DNA of 64,000 nucleotides from positions 16,356,434 to 16,420,433 of the forward strand of contig NC_031502.1 of NCBI RefSeq assembly GCF_000237925.1, in the 5' to 3' direction. How positions within the stretch are numbered: position 1 is the first letter of the stretch; each line of letters opens with the position of its first letter. Both the position numbers and the translations under genes were made by a program. Shown piece after piece: positions 37,401 to 48,200 of the stretch. The notes beneath the pieces were generated by a model that was not told where the DNA came from, did not search any database, and was given only the letters and a program-made list of their open reading frames with translations. The stretch is from Schistosoma mansoni. Its lineage: Eukaryota; Platyhelminthes; Trematoda; Strigeidida; Schistosomatidae.

Positions 37401-40290
37401 TTTGTTATTTTTTCAGAATTACGTGAAGCTGAGAAGGTCCTCATACGTTTTCTGGTATGCAATCTATTGCTTTTTTTAGCTATTTGAAGGCACAAACTGT
37501 TACGGGAGAACTGAAGACAATTGGCTGATTAAAACCTTTTTACTGTACAGCAATTTTACTGTGTTTTTGGATGTGTTTGTTTTACTTAACCTTTGGACTT
37601 GTTTGTTTATATCATTCTTTTCGGACATTGTGGTTTCTTTTGTCGTTGGTTTGGTATTTGGAAGTTTTTGCTCCGGGAACCTACAAAATTGAAGGTTTGT
37701 CTTGTAATTGTTATAATTATTGTTGTTAGAACGACTTTGGTCGATTATTTGTGAATTGCGAATAAACTTGGTATCTAATTTGGAGTTTTTGTTCTCTTGC
37801 CTACTTGGGTTCGTGATTTGCGAATATCGACGGCCAGTACTTCAATAGTTGGAACGGGCAAAAGCTCATAATTGGACGTAACACAAACCCTTCTAATAAT
37901 CACGTCTATGCCGGTGAAACACTTAGCGAGTTACTGAATATGAAAGATTATGTGGAGAAACAATTTACAGGTTAACGATAACCGTGTCTAATATTGACTA
38001 CTGACATGTTCATTCACCTAATAAATATAAAAATAACTATACAGTTTTTGCATTATGAGACTTGTCATTATGTAGAATTATAGTCTAGTTCGGTACTAAT
38101 ACTGCTTTGATAATAGACCTAATCGGAAAACGGTAAATTTGTCGTGTGATTGGCTGATCTGTGAGATCTTGTGTGGAAGTCGCATCACTATCTACGCTGA
38201 CTCATCGCATTATGATAATTAACAACTATACTCAGTACTTCTCAAGAACATGTTTGGGCTGGAGATTGAATAATATATTTGATGTGAATAGTAATAAGTT
38301 ACATATAATGACCAGGTCTGCAAGGCTGATGCATGTCATCCGATTGAATGAATGTCTCCACTACCTTCTCCATGTGTTACATGTCGAGTATACATCTTTT
38401 CAGTCATTATATGCTTGACTTCGAAGACCATGTGGTTAGGAAACAATATCACTACAAGTATTCATCGAGATATATTGTCACAGTGAAGAAACCTGTGCAT
38501 ACGACACAATATTCTAGCGAAACGTGTAAACTGATACAGTGCTACAAGTTTTCGTAATGAAACGGGTACTTATAAAGCAAACACTTGGTAGTTTTTTGAT
38601 TTTCACAAACAGTTACCCGTTAACATTATCGGTATATCTCCCCATGGATTCGTTGCTTAGTCTGGGTAATGAAATTGTTGTTGTTATGGAGGGTGTGAAT
38701 GCTATCTATCTTCCATCGACTGCAGTGTCTAAGGATATGATGAACTATGCAGTTTGTATTCACAATGGGTCGAGCTTACGTGTAAGATTTCTTATGTATG
38801 CCAGTAGTATATGACGGCAAGGACACCGTATGTCACATTTATCCACGATCCAGGTTACATCTGCTCGCAATTTATTTTTGCTTCCAGAAAAACATAACAG
38901 GATGCCGTCGACCGAAATAATCCCCCAAATTTACCGTAACCGGACAAAATTTCACCCAAAATGGGGGAGATTGAGTAGTTACAAAGTCACATTCGATCCA
39001 ACGTGTGCACTACAAAACAAAGAGAGATAAACCGATGTTCTTCGCAATGATTTTCTGATTTTGATGTAACAAAAGACCACTTAAATATGAATAAACCTGA
39101 TATTTGTGCAACCCAACGTACACCCAACAGACCTTCAGCAATTGTAATATGGAATGACCGCCTCTGGTCAGACTGTTCAAGTTCGTTGAAACGGAACGGG
39201 GAGCGACTTTGAAAGGGTCTGACTTATTTACTGAGCCCTGAATTTTCAGGAATTGATCTCCTACCAGGGGCTCCACTAAGCGACTTAGAATACGCAGATG
39301 ACATAGTCCTGTTTGGTGAAGACGCTGAGAAAATGCAGAGTCTTCTGTTAGAACTGAGTTATAATGCCAGGATGTTTGGGATGCGTTTCTCCCCATCTAA
39401 ATGTAAATTGTTACTCCAGGACTGGCCTGCGTCAACACCTGAACTTAGGATAGGGAGTGAAGTAGTCGAACGCGTCGAAAACTTCACTTACCTTGGAAGT
39501 CTGATCAGCCCTAATGGGTTGGTGTCTGACGAAATCTCAGCACGGATTCAAAAAGCTCGTTTGGCTTTTGCCAACTTACGTCACCTATGGCGAAGGCAAG
39601 ATAACCGTCTATCAATTAAGGGACGAGTATACTGCGCAGCAGTTCGCGCTGTTCTACCTTACGGCTGTGAAACATGGCCATTAAGAGTAGAAGATACTCG
39701 TAGGTTACTAGTATTTGACCACAGATGCCTTAGAAATATTGCTCGCATCTGCTGGGATAACCGGGTAAGTAACAGTGAGGTTAGACGCAGGGTATTAGGA
39801 AATGATGGTTAATCAGTTTATGAGATCATGGATCTTCATCGACTGAGATGGTTGGGCCACGTGTTACGTATGCCTGAACACCGATTACCACGATGCGCAT
39901 TGCTGACTACTATTGGGGATGGTTGAAAAAAGTTAGGGGCGGCCAAACCACAACATGGTATCAGTCCTTGAAGTCACTAACCTTTACACTAAGCCATGTT
40001 GGTAGATGCAGACTACTTGGTTGGGATCCACGTGACTATCGTAACCATTGGTCGGAGACTCTGGGTGACATGGCTCAGAACCGATCACAATGTTGTAGGT
40101 GTATACACTATTTGTCTTCCCTTAAACTATGAGATTAAAATTGTTTCATATCCGTCTTTCTTCCTGTACTATATCCTTACATACAATCTTTCTTTCATAT
40201 ATTAACACCAGTGAATTAACTACTTCTATGGATTTAATGTTACTGCCACTTCGCTTGCAGTCAACCCCTCGGAAGTGATTTACGTGGATT
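34440..40290 (+). mobile_element. LINE with endonuclease and reverse transcriptase, interrupted by an insertion
   Basis: A conserved 5' untranslated block (about 34490-34690) precedes an open frame. The APE-type endonuclease begins at HIGAFNVRTLC (about 35173), with CCVSETRI holding the catalytic Glu and ADFNAQVG at about 35650. RT starts near 35825 with TNIASKILASII. It carries ENQAGFRPGRG, FLDLNAAFDSVDR (motif A, about 36010) and SGVRQGYSLSPFLFNF (motif B). It resumes after the insertion with EYADDIVLFGED (motif C, about 39285) and the C-terminal region to 40130. The stretch linking endonuclease and RT is deleted near 35790, and there are in-frame stops, so it is dead. Confidence 0.9.
36270..39246 (+). 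mobile_element. 2.96-kb insertion of unidentified type inside the LINE
   Basis: The RT frame stops matching at 36278 and resumes at 39247. CTGAATTTT occurs at 36270-36278 and 39238-39246, a 9-bp direct repeat fitting a target duplication. The ends of the insert (36279 onward and 39237 backward) can be aligned as imperfect inverted repeats, GGC...GT..A.AAGTCA.ACC, 15 of 22 positions. Open frames inside (for example 38161-38418 and 38539-39030) resemble nothing I know. A DNA transposon is the first guess; a large nonautonomous or composite element is also possible. Confidence 0.5.
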
Positions 40291-41820
40291 ACCAATCGAA
40301 TTATTTATGTGCGTGCATCAGAAAGTCAAGCAGCTCAGCAAATGCTCCATTAAAAACTTATTGTCATCGCTCTAGACTGATATTATATAGACTTTACTTT
40401 TGAATAAGAAAAGTCAATACGAGTCATGTGGTTGTGAATCAATGAACACTGTATGTTGAAAATCAATGGCGAAATTAATAATAGGACGACCGGGAAAGTT
40501 AGTCAGCCATTTACGTTATTCATGAAAACTGATTTCGTGTACATACGCTTGTGCTAGAAAAAATTGAGGGATGTAATTGTGGATCAAGCGAATGGATAGA
40601 GTACAAGTAGACAGTGCGTGAACATCATAAGATGAGAAGGATGATCAGGTTAATTTAAGCATTGTATTTGAACTCCTCGGAAGAATATTAATATTTTCAT
40701 GAGGTCAAAATTTAATATCAACTATATGGTAATTCAATGAAACGTCAGGATGTTGTATGGTTGTTCGTAAAAAAACCGTACATTGACTGGTGTTAATCTC
40801 GGGTGTAGGCATAGCAATGAAGATGCAGTTTCTTTGATCGACTTCCCCACATTTATATATCATTTCTAATTTTGAGTCAGGTGGAGTTTGTTGTTGTTAC
40901 TTTTACTAAGGCATATCTGGATATGTTCGATAGTGTGTGAGTATTTTCGTAGTGTTTCGCAGCTTATTGGCATCGGTCACATTGTTTTGGCAGTTTTGTC
41001 GAGGTGAAGAAGTTCACCCGTCAGTACGATTATCCATGCAATTTTAAACAGGAGAGTGGATCTTTCCATATTTTGAGATGTTTGACTTCTGCTGCGTTTA
41101 TCGTATCAGATTCATAAATTCGAATTCATATTGAACGCTTTCAGTGATTTGGCGTTTGAATTACAATTTTGCACGTTTGTCACCTCCGCTTTGACTAGTT
41201 GAGTGTTTTCTGATGCGTATCTGTATAGGTACGCGTGCATCGACATGTACTGTTTTTCCGTTCTTTTCTTAGAGTGACTACTTTGACTACCACCAATTGA
41301 AGCTACCGTTATATCGGATTTTCATAGTTACTGTATTAGTGGTTATGGTGCGTCACTTTATGTGAATAGTTTTCTTACGCTTACAAGAAGTTATACCACT
41401 GAAGAGACTGAAGACGTACCATGTGAATTAAGAGGGTCAAAGTATTTTTTCTGAAATAGATCTGAAAGATGCAACTTTACGAAGTTCACTGGCCGAATTC
41501 GCGAATTGACTAACCACAGAAGGAGAGAGGAAACATCACTACATCCCTTGTTTTGTGCTCTAGTGATAAAATGATGATCACTTTCCCGATACTTATGATC
41601 ACTTTCCCGATACTTAGACCTACTCTGTCCATCTGAGAGTAGGAAAAATGGAGTGACTCGCTAGTTGGACATGTTGATGAACTGAGGTTGATGTTGATAT
41701 CAGTGGAAAATCGAGTAACTGTCCTTCTTGTGTATATAAGCCGCCATACAATGAAGAAAATTGCAATCCTTGGTCTAAATCTCACGATTCGTAACAACAT
41801 ATTCACACTGATTACTGTGG
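40291..41820. other. Intergenic, no gene recognised
   Basis: AT-rich DNA without recognisable motifs except a perfect duplication of a 21-bp unit at 41574-41615. Confidence 0.5.
41574..41615. repeat. Two-copy 21-bp tandem repeat
   Basis: Two identical adjoining units beginning ATGATCACTTTCCCG. Confidence 0.95.
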
Positions 41821-42660
41821 CTCATTTTTTGACTGATATTTTTCTATAGTTATTATTGACTGATATCGCGAATGGCCAGAATTGGTGGTCATGGATATTC
41901 GTAGTGGGAATTCCAGTCAAAGAACAGTGTGGAGTAGTTAGTGGTGAAATGATACCCAGTGTATTAGTAATTGATAACGGAACCTATTTCACAAACGAAG
42001 GATTTTAACAGCTGTTTTAACGATATTGGATGCCGTCATCTGCCTACGGCTCCACAACATTCTCAGTCCAATGGTCTAGCAGCGAATGTCGTCCGGATCT
42101 CAAAAAGTACTATCACATCAGTGAGTTCAAGTAATTTAGTTCAGTATCGCAATAAGCAACATTCACGATCACTCAAAGGTCCAGATAAACTCTCCAAATC
42201 TCGGACTTTTCAATCTTATTTAGTGAATAGGACATCATCAGAAGTGCATTTTCACTGGGGAAATGATTATCGACCATCTAAGGAAATTAATACCCAGAAT
42301 ATGGGTAGTCGGACGATAAATGTTGTTGATTGAGATGACCATTCACTTCATAGCGGATGAGTATAGCAGTTGAAGGTTAGTGAATTAAGGAATCCCAATT
42401 TTATTTCTGATCATTCTCTAACTAATGTTAATTGTGTAGATAATTCTGAACTTCAGATAGATAGTTCAAATTTGGATTCCGATGATTCCCTCGATCATGA
42501 TGACTCTAGATAAATCCTGATTTCAGATAAGAGAAGAAAGCTAGAATCAGAATATCTAACAACTGAAAGGATCTGACAGAATCGCAATAGACTAAAACTA
42601 CATTATGGACACATGAGCAAACAGACAGTCTGTAGAAGGTGTAGTAATCGAACAGTATAG
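41820..42660 (+). mobile_element. Gypsy-like LTR element relic (integrase region)
   Basis: A fossil. The segment around 41960-42080 shows the integrase signatures VIDNGTYFTNEGF and APQHSQSNGLA, typical of Ty3/gypsy integrase cores. A worn C-terminal part follows to about 42660. Several breaks are present and no LTR pair could be fixed. Confidence 0.7.
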
Positions 42661-45242
42661 CTACTGTACAATTAAATGTTTTGTGTCGTCTTCTAATCTG
42701 TTAAAATGATCCAATATAGTTTCATTTTGGACACTTAGAACTCCACTTCATGATTGGGTCTTGTGGACGTTCTGGGCTATTTGAGGTTGTTGGTAATTCG
42801 TTAGACTATTTCAAATCCACGAAAACTCATGTTGGTAATGAGAATGAAAGTGAAATAGTTGTCAAATTTCAGTCAAAATGACCAAATTTTGATGAATATT
42901 TGACTGTGTCACATGCTGTTATATCCTAGTGAAGACATAAGTACGGGTAACTTCCGAGACCTATTAATGGATTATTATTCTATATACATTGATATTGTAT
43001 AAATATTCGGTGATTAGATTTAATTTATATATATATTCATCTTATTATAAGCTCTATTTTGACCTAAAAATTATTATTATTATACGATTTACTGTTCCTA
43101 AATTATATTCAGTTTATTGTTTACCGTCTTCCACGTTCACGGCCACATTCGACTTGATCTTGTATACATATTATTTTCTATTTTATGGTGTGATACGGTC
43201 TGTCTTTCTGGTATGTAAACCGAGAATGCTTGAAATAAATGATTCGCATAACAGAAGCTGTTATTGGTGTTCTGCACTCAACTGGAAAGGCTAATATGAC
43301 AAAGGACAAATAAGGACGCCAGACTGCTCATACCGGTCGAACGTCATTGGTTTGGCACAGTGCTAGGATTGGATAAGTCGTACTCCAATTGGTGGATAAA
43401 CCACGTGATAAAAAGCCGGGCATAAGATCATCACAAACTGGCAACGGCCTTTTAAATTCATAACACGCATGAATTTATTCGTTTAGCAGAAGAAATGACT
43501 CAGTTTATACGTAAGTGTGAAGTTCAGTTATTCCTACTTGCTATTCTGCAAGGATAACCTTGACCTTGCTACTGGAATCGAGGTTTCTGTGCAATCTCTA
43601 CAGATAATCAATGCTATGGATTTAGGGAATCCGTTCTATATCTACCGTGATGAAAGATTCATTGAATTTTTTATTAGTTGAACATCCCCTTAGTTCATCA
43701 CAGTTGACAGTTCCATTGCAATCGATATTCAGTGTCAGATACTGATGAAGTAGTGCTAGGTAGCTTGTAGGCTGAAAATAAGATTCTCTTTGTCATGAGA
43801 AATAATCCCCTGTGAGGATTATTTACGACCGAATCAATATCACATTATTTAAGGTGCTAAGCGTGTTATTAATTTGTAGCTATCTATCCGTACTGCTAAG
43901 TGAGTGGAAAAGAATCGATCTTATATGTGAGGTTGGCATCACTAATTTAAACCGGGTTACTCTCCTCCAAGTCAAAAACTTGTTCTTCAAAAGTGTTTTA
44001 CGTTATACTGCTGACTGTCACGATAGAACGAGTCAGCGTAGACTATGACGTGACTTCCACGTAAGATCTTGTAGATTAGGTAGTCGTATAATGACAAATC
44101 TAGAATTAAGGGATTAGGAAGATTATTATAGTATAATTCAGACTTGAAGTCCCACTTAATAAGGCAATACTTAAGACTGTGTTTTAGGATGCACTCCAAG
44201 GTTTATTTCCAGAAAACATCTGTGTAAGCTAGCTATAAGATCTTACCAAAGTTCATGCAGACGGCATCAAATTTTTGTTGAAGATGGTAGATGATTCATG
44301 ACTCTTGAAAATATCAAAACTCTCTGGACACCAGCAAACTGATTAATTAGCTTCAGGAAAACTCAATTTATCCTTATGATTTTGCAAATTTAGATATCAG
44401 TGAATGCAAAATCAGCAGAACGTGCATTCTATTGCATTGTAAGATCAATGGCGCAGAAGTCGTGGTTGCCACAACTAGAGACTATATCATTAATAGCCAG
44501 CCCCAGGGAAGGTGTTATAATAGTATGGGTGTCTATGAATTATGATTGTGAGGCAAAAGTAAATAGTACAGCATTGAAATTTCTGATGAGTTCAAGGGGT
44601 TTATGTTCGTGTGAAGCGTCAAGGCATTCAAAATACGGTAAGGTGAATGGCTCTAATATACGGATCTCTTTAGCCTAAACAGGTACTTAATATTGTTGTA
44701 CAGGAATCACGGAAATGAATTTGGACCTGAAATATTTTTTCATCTTACAAACAGGTCAGTGCAACCAAAAGATTAACCAAGCTGAATCAAAAGTGCTGGA
44801 AAATCATCTTCACAACACTTAAAAGCTTTCCCACAGCAAACAATAATAGTATCTTACCGTCTAAAATGTGGTTGACCCCTGGGAAGATAAGATAAATAAA
44901 AAGCATTACAGTATGAGTATAGTTTTCGGACATTCTGCAGTCTAGGCCAAAATGTAGAAAAACTGCTTTTAACTAGCTGTGACTGATAAGTTAAACATCA
45001 TAAAGGTTTCATTACCGTTCCATAATCTCTTTACTCAAGTAAGAAATAACGGTTTCAGGCTAACTTACAACAAAGACGTGAAATTTTTTGAACCTTCCAA
45101 ACACATTACTCCTTCTACATGTCGTATGTTTTCCTATGTCATCAAGGTCTTTATACTTGACCTACATCTGGGGCGCTAGGTTTGTAGTCGCTGCACATGG
45201 GAGTGAGTTGTTTACTTTGATGCTTTTAATCTCTTATTTTAG
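42661..45242. other. Intergenic repeat-rich stretch, unassigned
   Basis: It contains sequence that looks element-derived (43200-43800, GC-richer than its surroundings) and an open frame at 44400-44678 with no family I recognise. It ends in the polypyrimidine tract CTTTTAATCTCTTATTTTAG before the first NOP56 exon. Confidence 0.4.
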
Positions 45243-45243
45243 A
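45221..45243 (+). promoter_or_regulatory. Strong 3' splice site before NOP56, candidate trans-splice acceptor
   Basis: A pyrimidine-rich tract ends in TTTTAG at 45242. The codon spanning the site is TAG, so the frame is closed upstream, and the exon starts in phase 0 with no ATG before the conserved N-terminal residues. Confidence 0.5.
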
Positions 45244-48200
45244 CCGTTCAGCATCTCTTTCTATTTGAGCACATAACGGGGTTCGGGTTATTTCGAGTGA
45301 AGGAATTTGACGAAATAACTAGAAGTTTTAAGGCTCATCCCAATGCTTTTATCAAACCGGTCGCTTTTGTCCATTTTAAGTCAGTCCAGGAGGCTGTAGA
45401 AAATGTTCAAACTATCGTTAACGGAAATCTCTCTGACTTGCTCAGACAGTTTCTAAGAAGGAATGTACCGCCGGTCGACTGTGTGTTGGGAGTCAGTGAC
45501 GAAAAACTAGGCAAATGTATACTGTGAGTTCTCTATATATTCGTTAATTTAAGCTTTGTGAATAATTGCTACTTATGAAATAAGGTATATGGTAAAAATT
45601 ATTTCTGTCCTCTTGTAGAAGTGCAAGAGTTTTAGGTGGACGTATCCTATTTACATTTAAAAGTAATCAGTTTTCTTTTAGACAAGATTAGATGCTGGTT
45701 ACTTTGACGCCCTGTTATTATTAACTTGTTTTCTGTGCCGATATAATGTAGTGACTTCGACCGACACATGTGTATGACAGCGAGGTTACAAATGCTGTAA
45801 TATTTGTCGCTAAATGTACGACCCCAGTATATATTATACGAATAAAAGGAGTTTCTGGAACCGGAATGATCGAATGTGGTAAACAATCAAGCCGAAGTTG
45901 AAATTATAAGTTGGTATTAAATTTACTGTTTTTGTGATGAAGCTCATTGACGAAATCTTCTTAAGCCTTTTGCTCTACAGTCGAGCTAAGGTATTCCATC
46001 CAGTTTTCTGCCTTTCATCCAAGTTCCAACACTCATTATTACAAAGCCCTTAAATCCTATATTTGTTGGGACTGTAAAACATCAAATACATAGTCCAAAA
46101 AATCTTAATTACTGCTCAGAAACTTCGTAAAGAAACTTTTCACAACTACAGCACTGTTAGTTTCTGTTTTTCTATGGTAATTAAATCATTTCCCGATGTC
46201 CTAATATCAAGATTTATTTCGTGTTGCAGATTATCGTAGGAACTCAGAAAGTAAGGAGCTCACTCATGCCCAGTCTTGAGCTCTGTATATTAAAGTGAGC
46301 GGTGTTACTAACCTTGTCAGATACAATAACAGAAGCAGTTTTCCATCTTTTGCTCCTCGTTGTTCGTCAGCCTTTTATTATGTTTATCCAACAACAAATT
46401 CGTACAATTCATGTTACCTCAAAGTAGTATAATTCATCTGACAAGGGAATATGTATGTAAATCACATTTCAGTAGCCGTGCATTAATCTTGCGAATGGTT
46501 GTCTATCATGAGAATTGTTTGGTCCTCTTTGTTCACAAGAAATCACAAAACTACTTGTATCACTCTGAACTACAAACCTGCTTATTAGAACAGATCTCAT
46601 GTACGATTATGAACTGGCAAAAAAACGTTGGTCATCTTATCATACCCTTGTATACAAAATGGAAGATTTATTAATTAGATGATTTAGTTCTTGACTTCAT
46701 AAATCTTCTAGAATTTAGTGACCTAGTTTAATCTGTGGTACTCTAGCTGTTAACTCGCGCGTAATTGATAAGTACATTCAAACAGCTCAACTTTAATTGA
46801 AATGCTTCATTTCCATTAAGATCACTACTTTCCACATTTAAAGGGCTTGTGATTTTGGCTTCGAATGCATTTGGCATGGATCTGTTCACGAGGTTCTTCG
46901 GGTAATAAGACAAAGTTTTGCCCGGTTGACACGTTCGCTGATCACTCAACCTGGTGCCGCACTCTCCTTACCAATGATTGATGAAAAATTGAAACTTTCA
47001 ACTAGCGCAGATGAACTAAAACCTGGACCAATCGCTGAATCACGTGCACGGGTTGTTGTTAGCCTAGCACGTGCTCGTCTACAACTGGGAATTGAACATC
47101 ACCTAGCCGATACTGGGATTGTTAAGGTACTGATGCTGATCGACGAATTGGATAATTCTTTAACACGGTCAGCTTCGCGGTTAAGAGCTTGCTACAGTAT
47201 ACACTTTCCGGAGGTGTGTCGACCACATTTTAAAAAGCAAATTTGTCTGGATGATATGGATCTGGTCCAATTGATAGCCAACTCCCCACTTCGTTCTTCT
47301 ATAATTTCAAATTTTGCCGCTGGAAGTTTCACGTATTTAGGTAGTGACGAACTTGCCTCCCTCATTGCAACTGCTGCTCAAGATTCTGTTGGGGCTGAGC
47401 TAAGTGAGGAAGACTGTGAAAACCTTCAAAAATATGCACAACGCTTATTGCAAATGAATGAGGTATGCATTATTGTGACGTTATTTATTTATTTCAACAA
47501 GACAGTGTAATAAAGAACTTCAAAAGTAGAGAAACAAACCCGTTTTATGTTAAAATGTTTTTATTCGTGCCTACATTTATTTGTAAGTTAAAACCTAACG
47601 GTGATAGTCCAGACCGTAAAAAACCACCAAAGTTTTCAGTAACATTGAGAATTCACGTTCCTGATCATTCCATTCTATCAGGTAGTAATAAGGAAAATTA
47701 TATAATACATTCCCGTTTTAGTGAACCACGAATACTCAGATAGTAAAGTCTTCAGACGTACTTTAAGTCAACAACTTAGTGTCTTATTTTTACTTCTCAA
47801 ATACAAAAATTGGTTGGTCGATTAATCGGTCACAACGATAAACCTGGGACAAATAATTCTTAGGACAAGTTGCCTCGGTAAGGAAAAGACGGGATGAGAA
47901 GTGGTAATAAAAAACGATAAATACGAACAGAAGTTCAAGTAGAATAATTGGAATGGACAATAAAAAGTACGAGATAATTTCGTTTGCATCACTAGACTGA
48001 AGAACAAAACACATCCTTATCGTTGGGACTAATTAACGTTTTCATACGTGGTTTATGGTTTTCGCGTGGACTCGAACCAGTGTTTTTGTGTCTCCAGTTA
48101 CGACTCACAGCTTATAGCATGATAGGCCGATCTCATGTTTGTGGTTGATTCTAACTGTTTATGTGGTTCCACTTTTCTACTGACTATCAGTATCCCCGGT

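Noticed and set aside
45925-46030. Possible box C/D snoRNA in a NOP56 intron
   Set aside because: A GTGATGA box exists, but no CTGA D box or terminal stem at the right distance. NOP56 introns host snoRNAs in vertebrates, so this was looked for with care.
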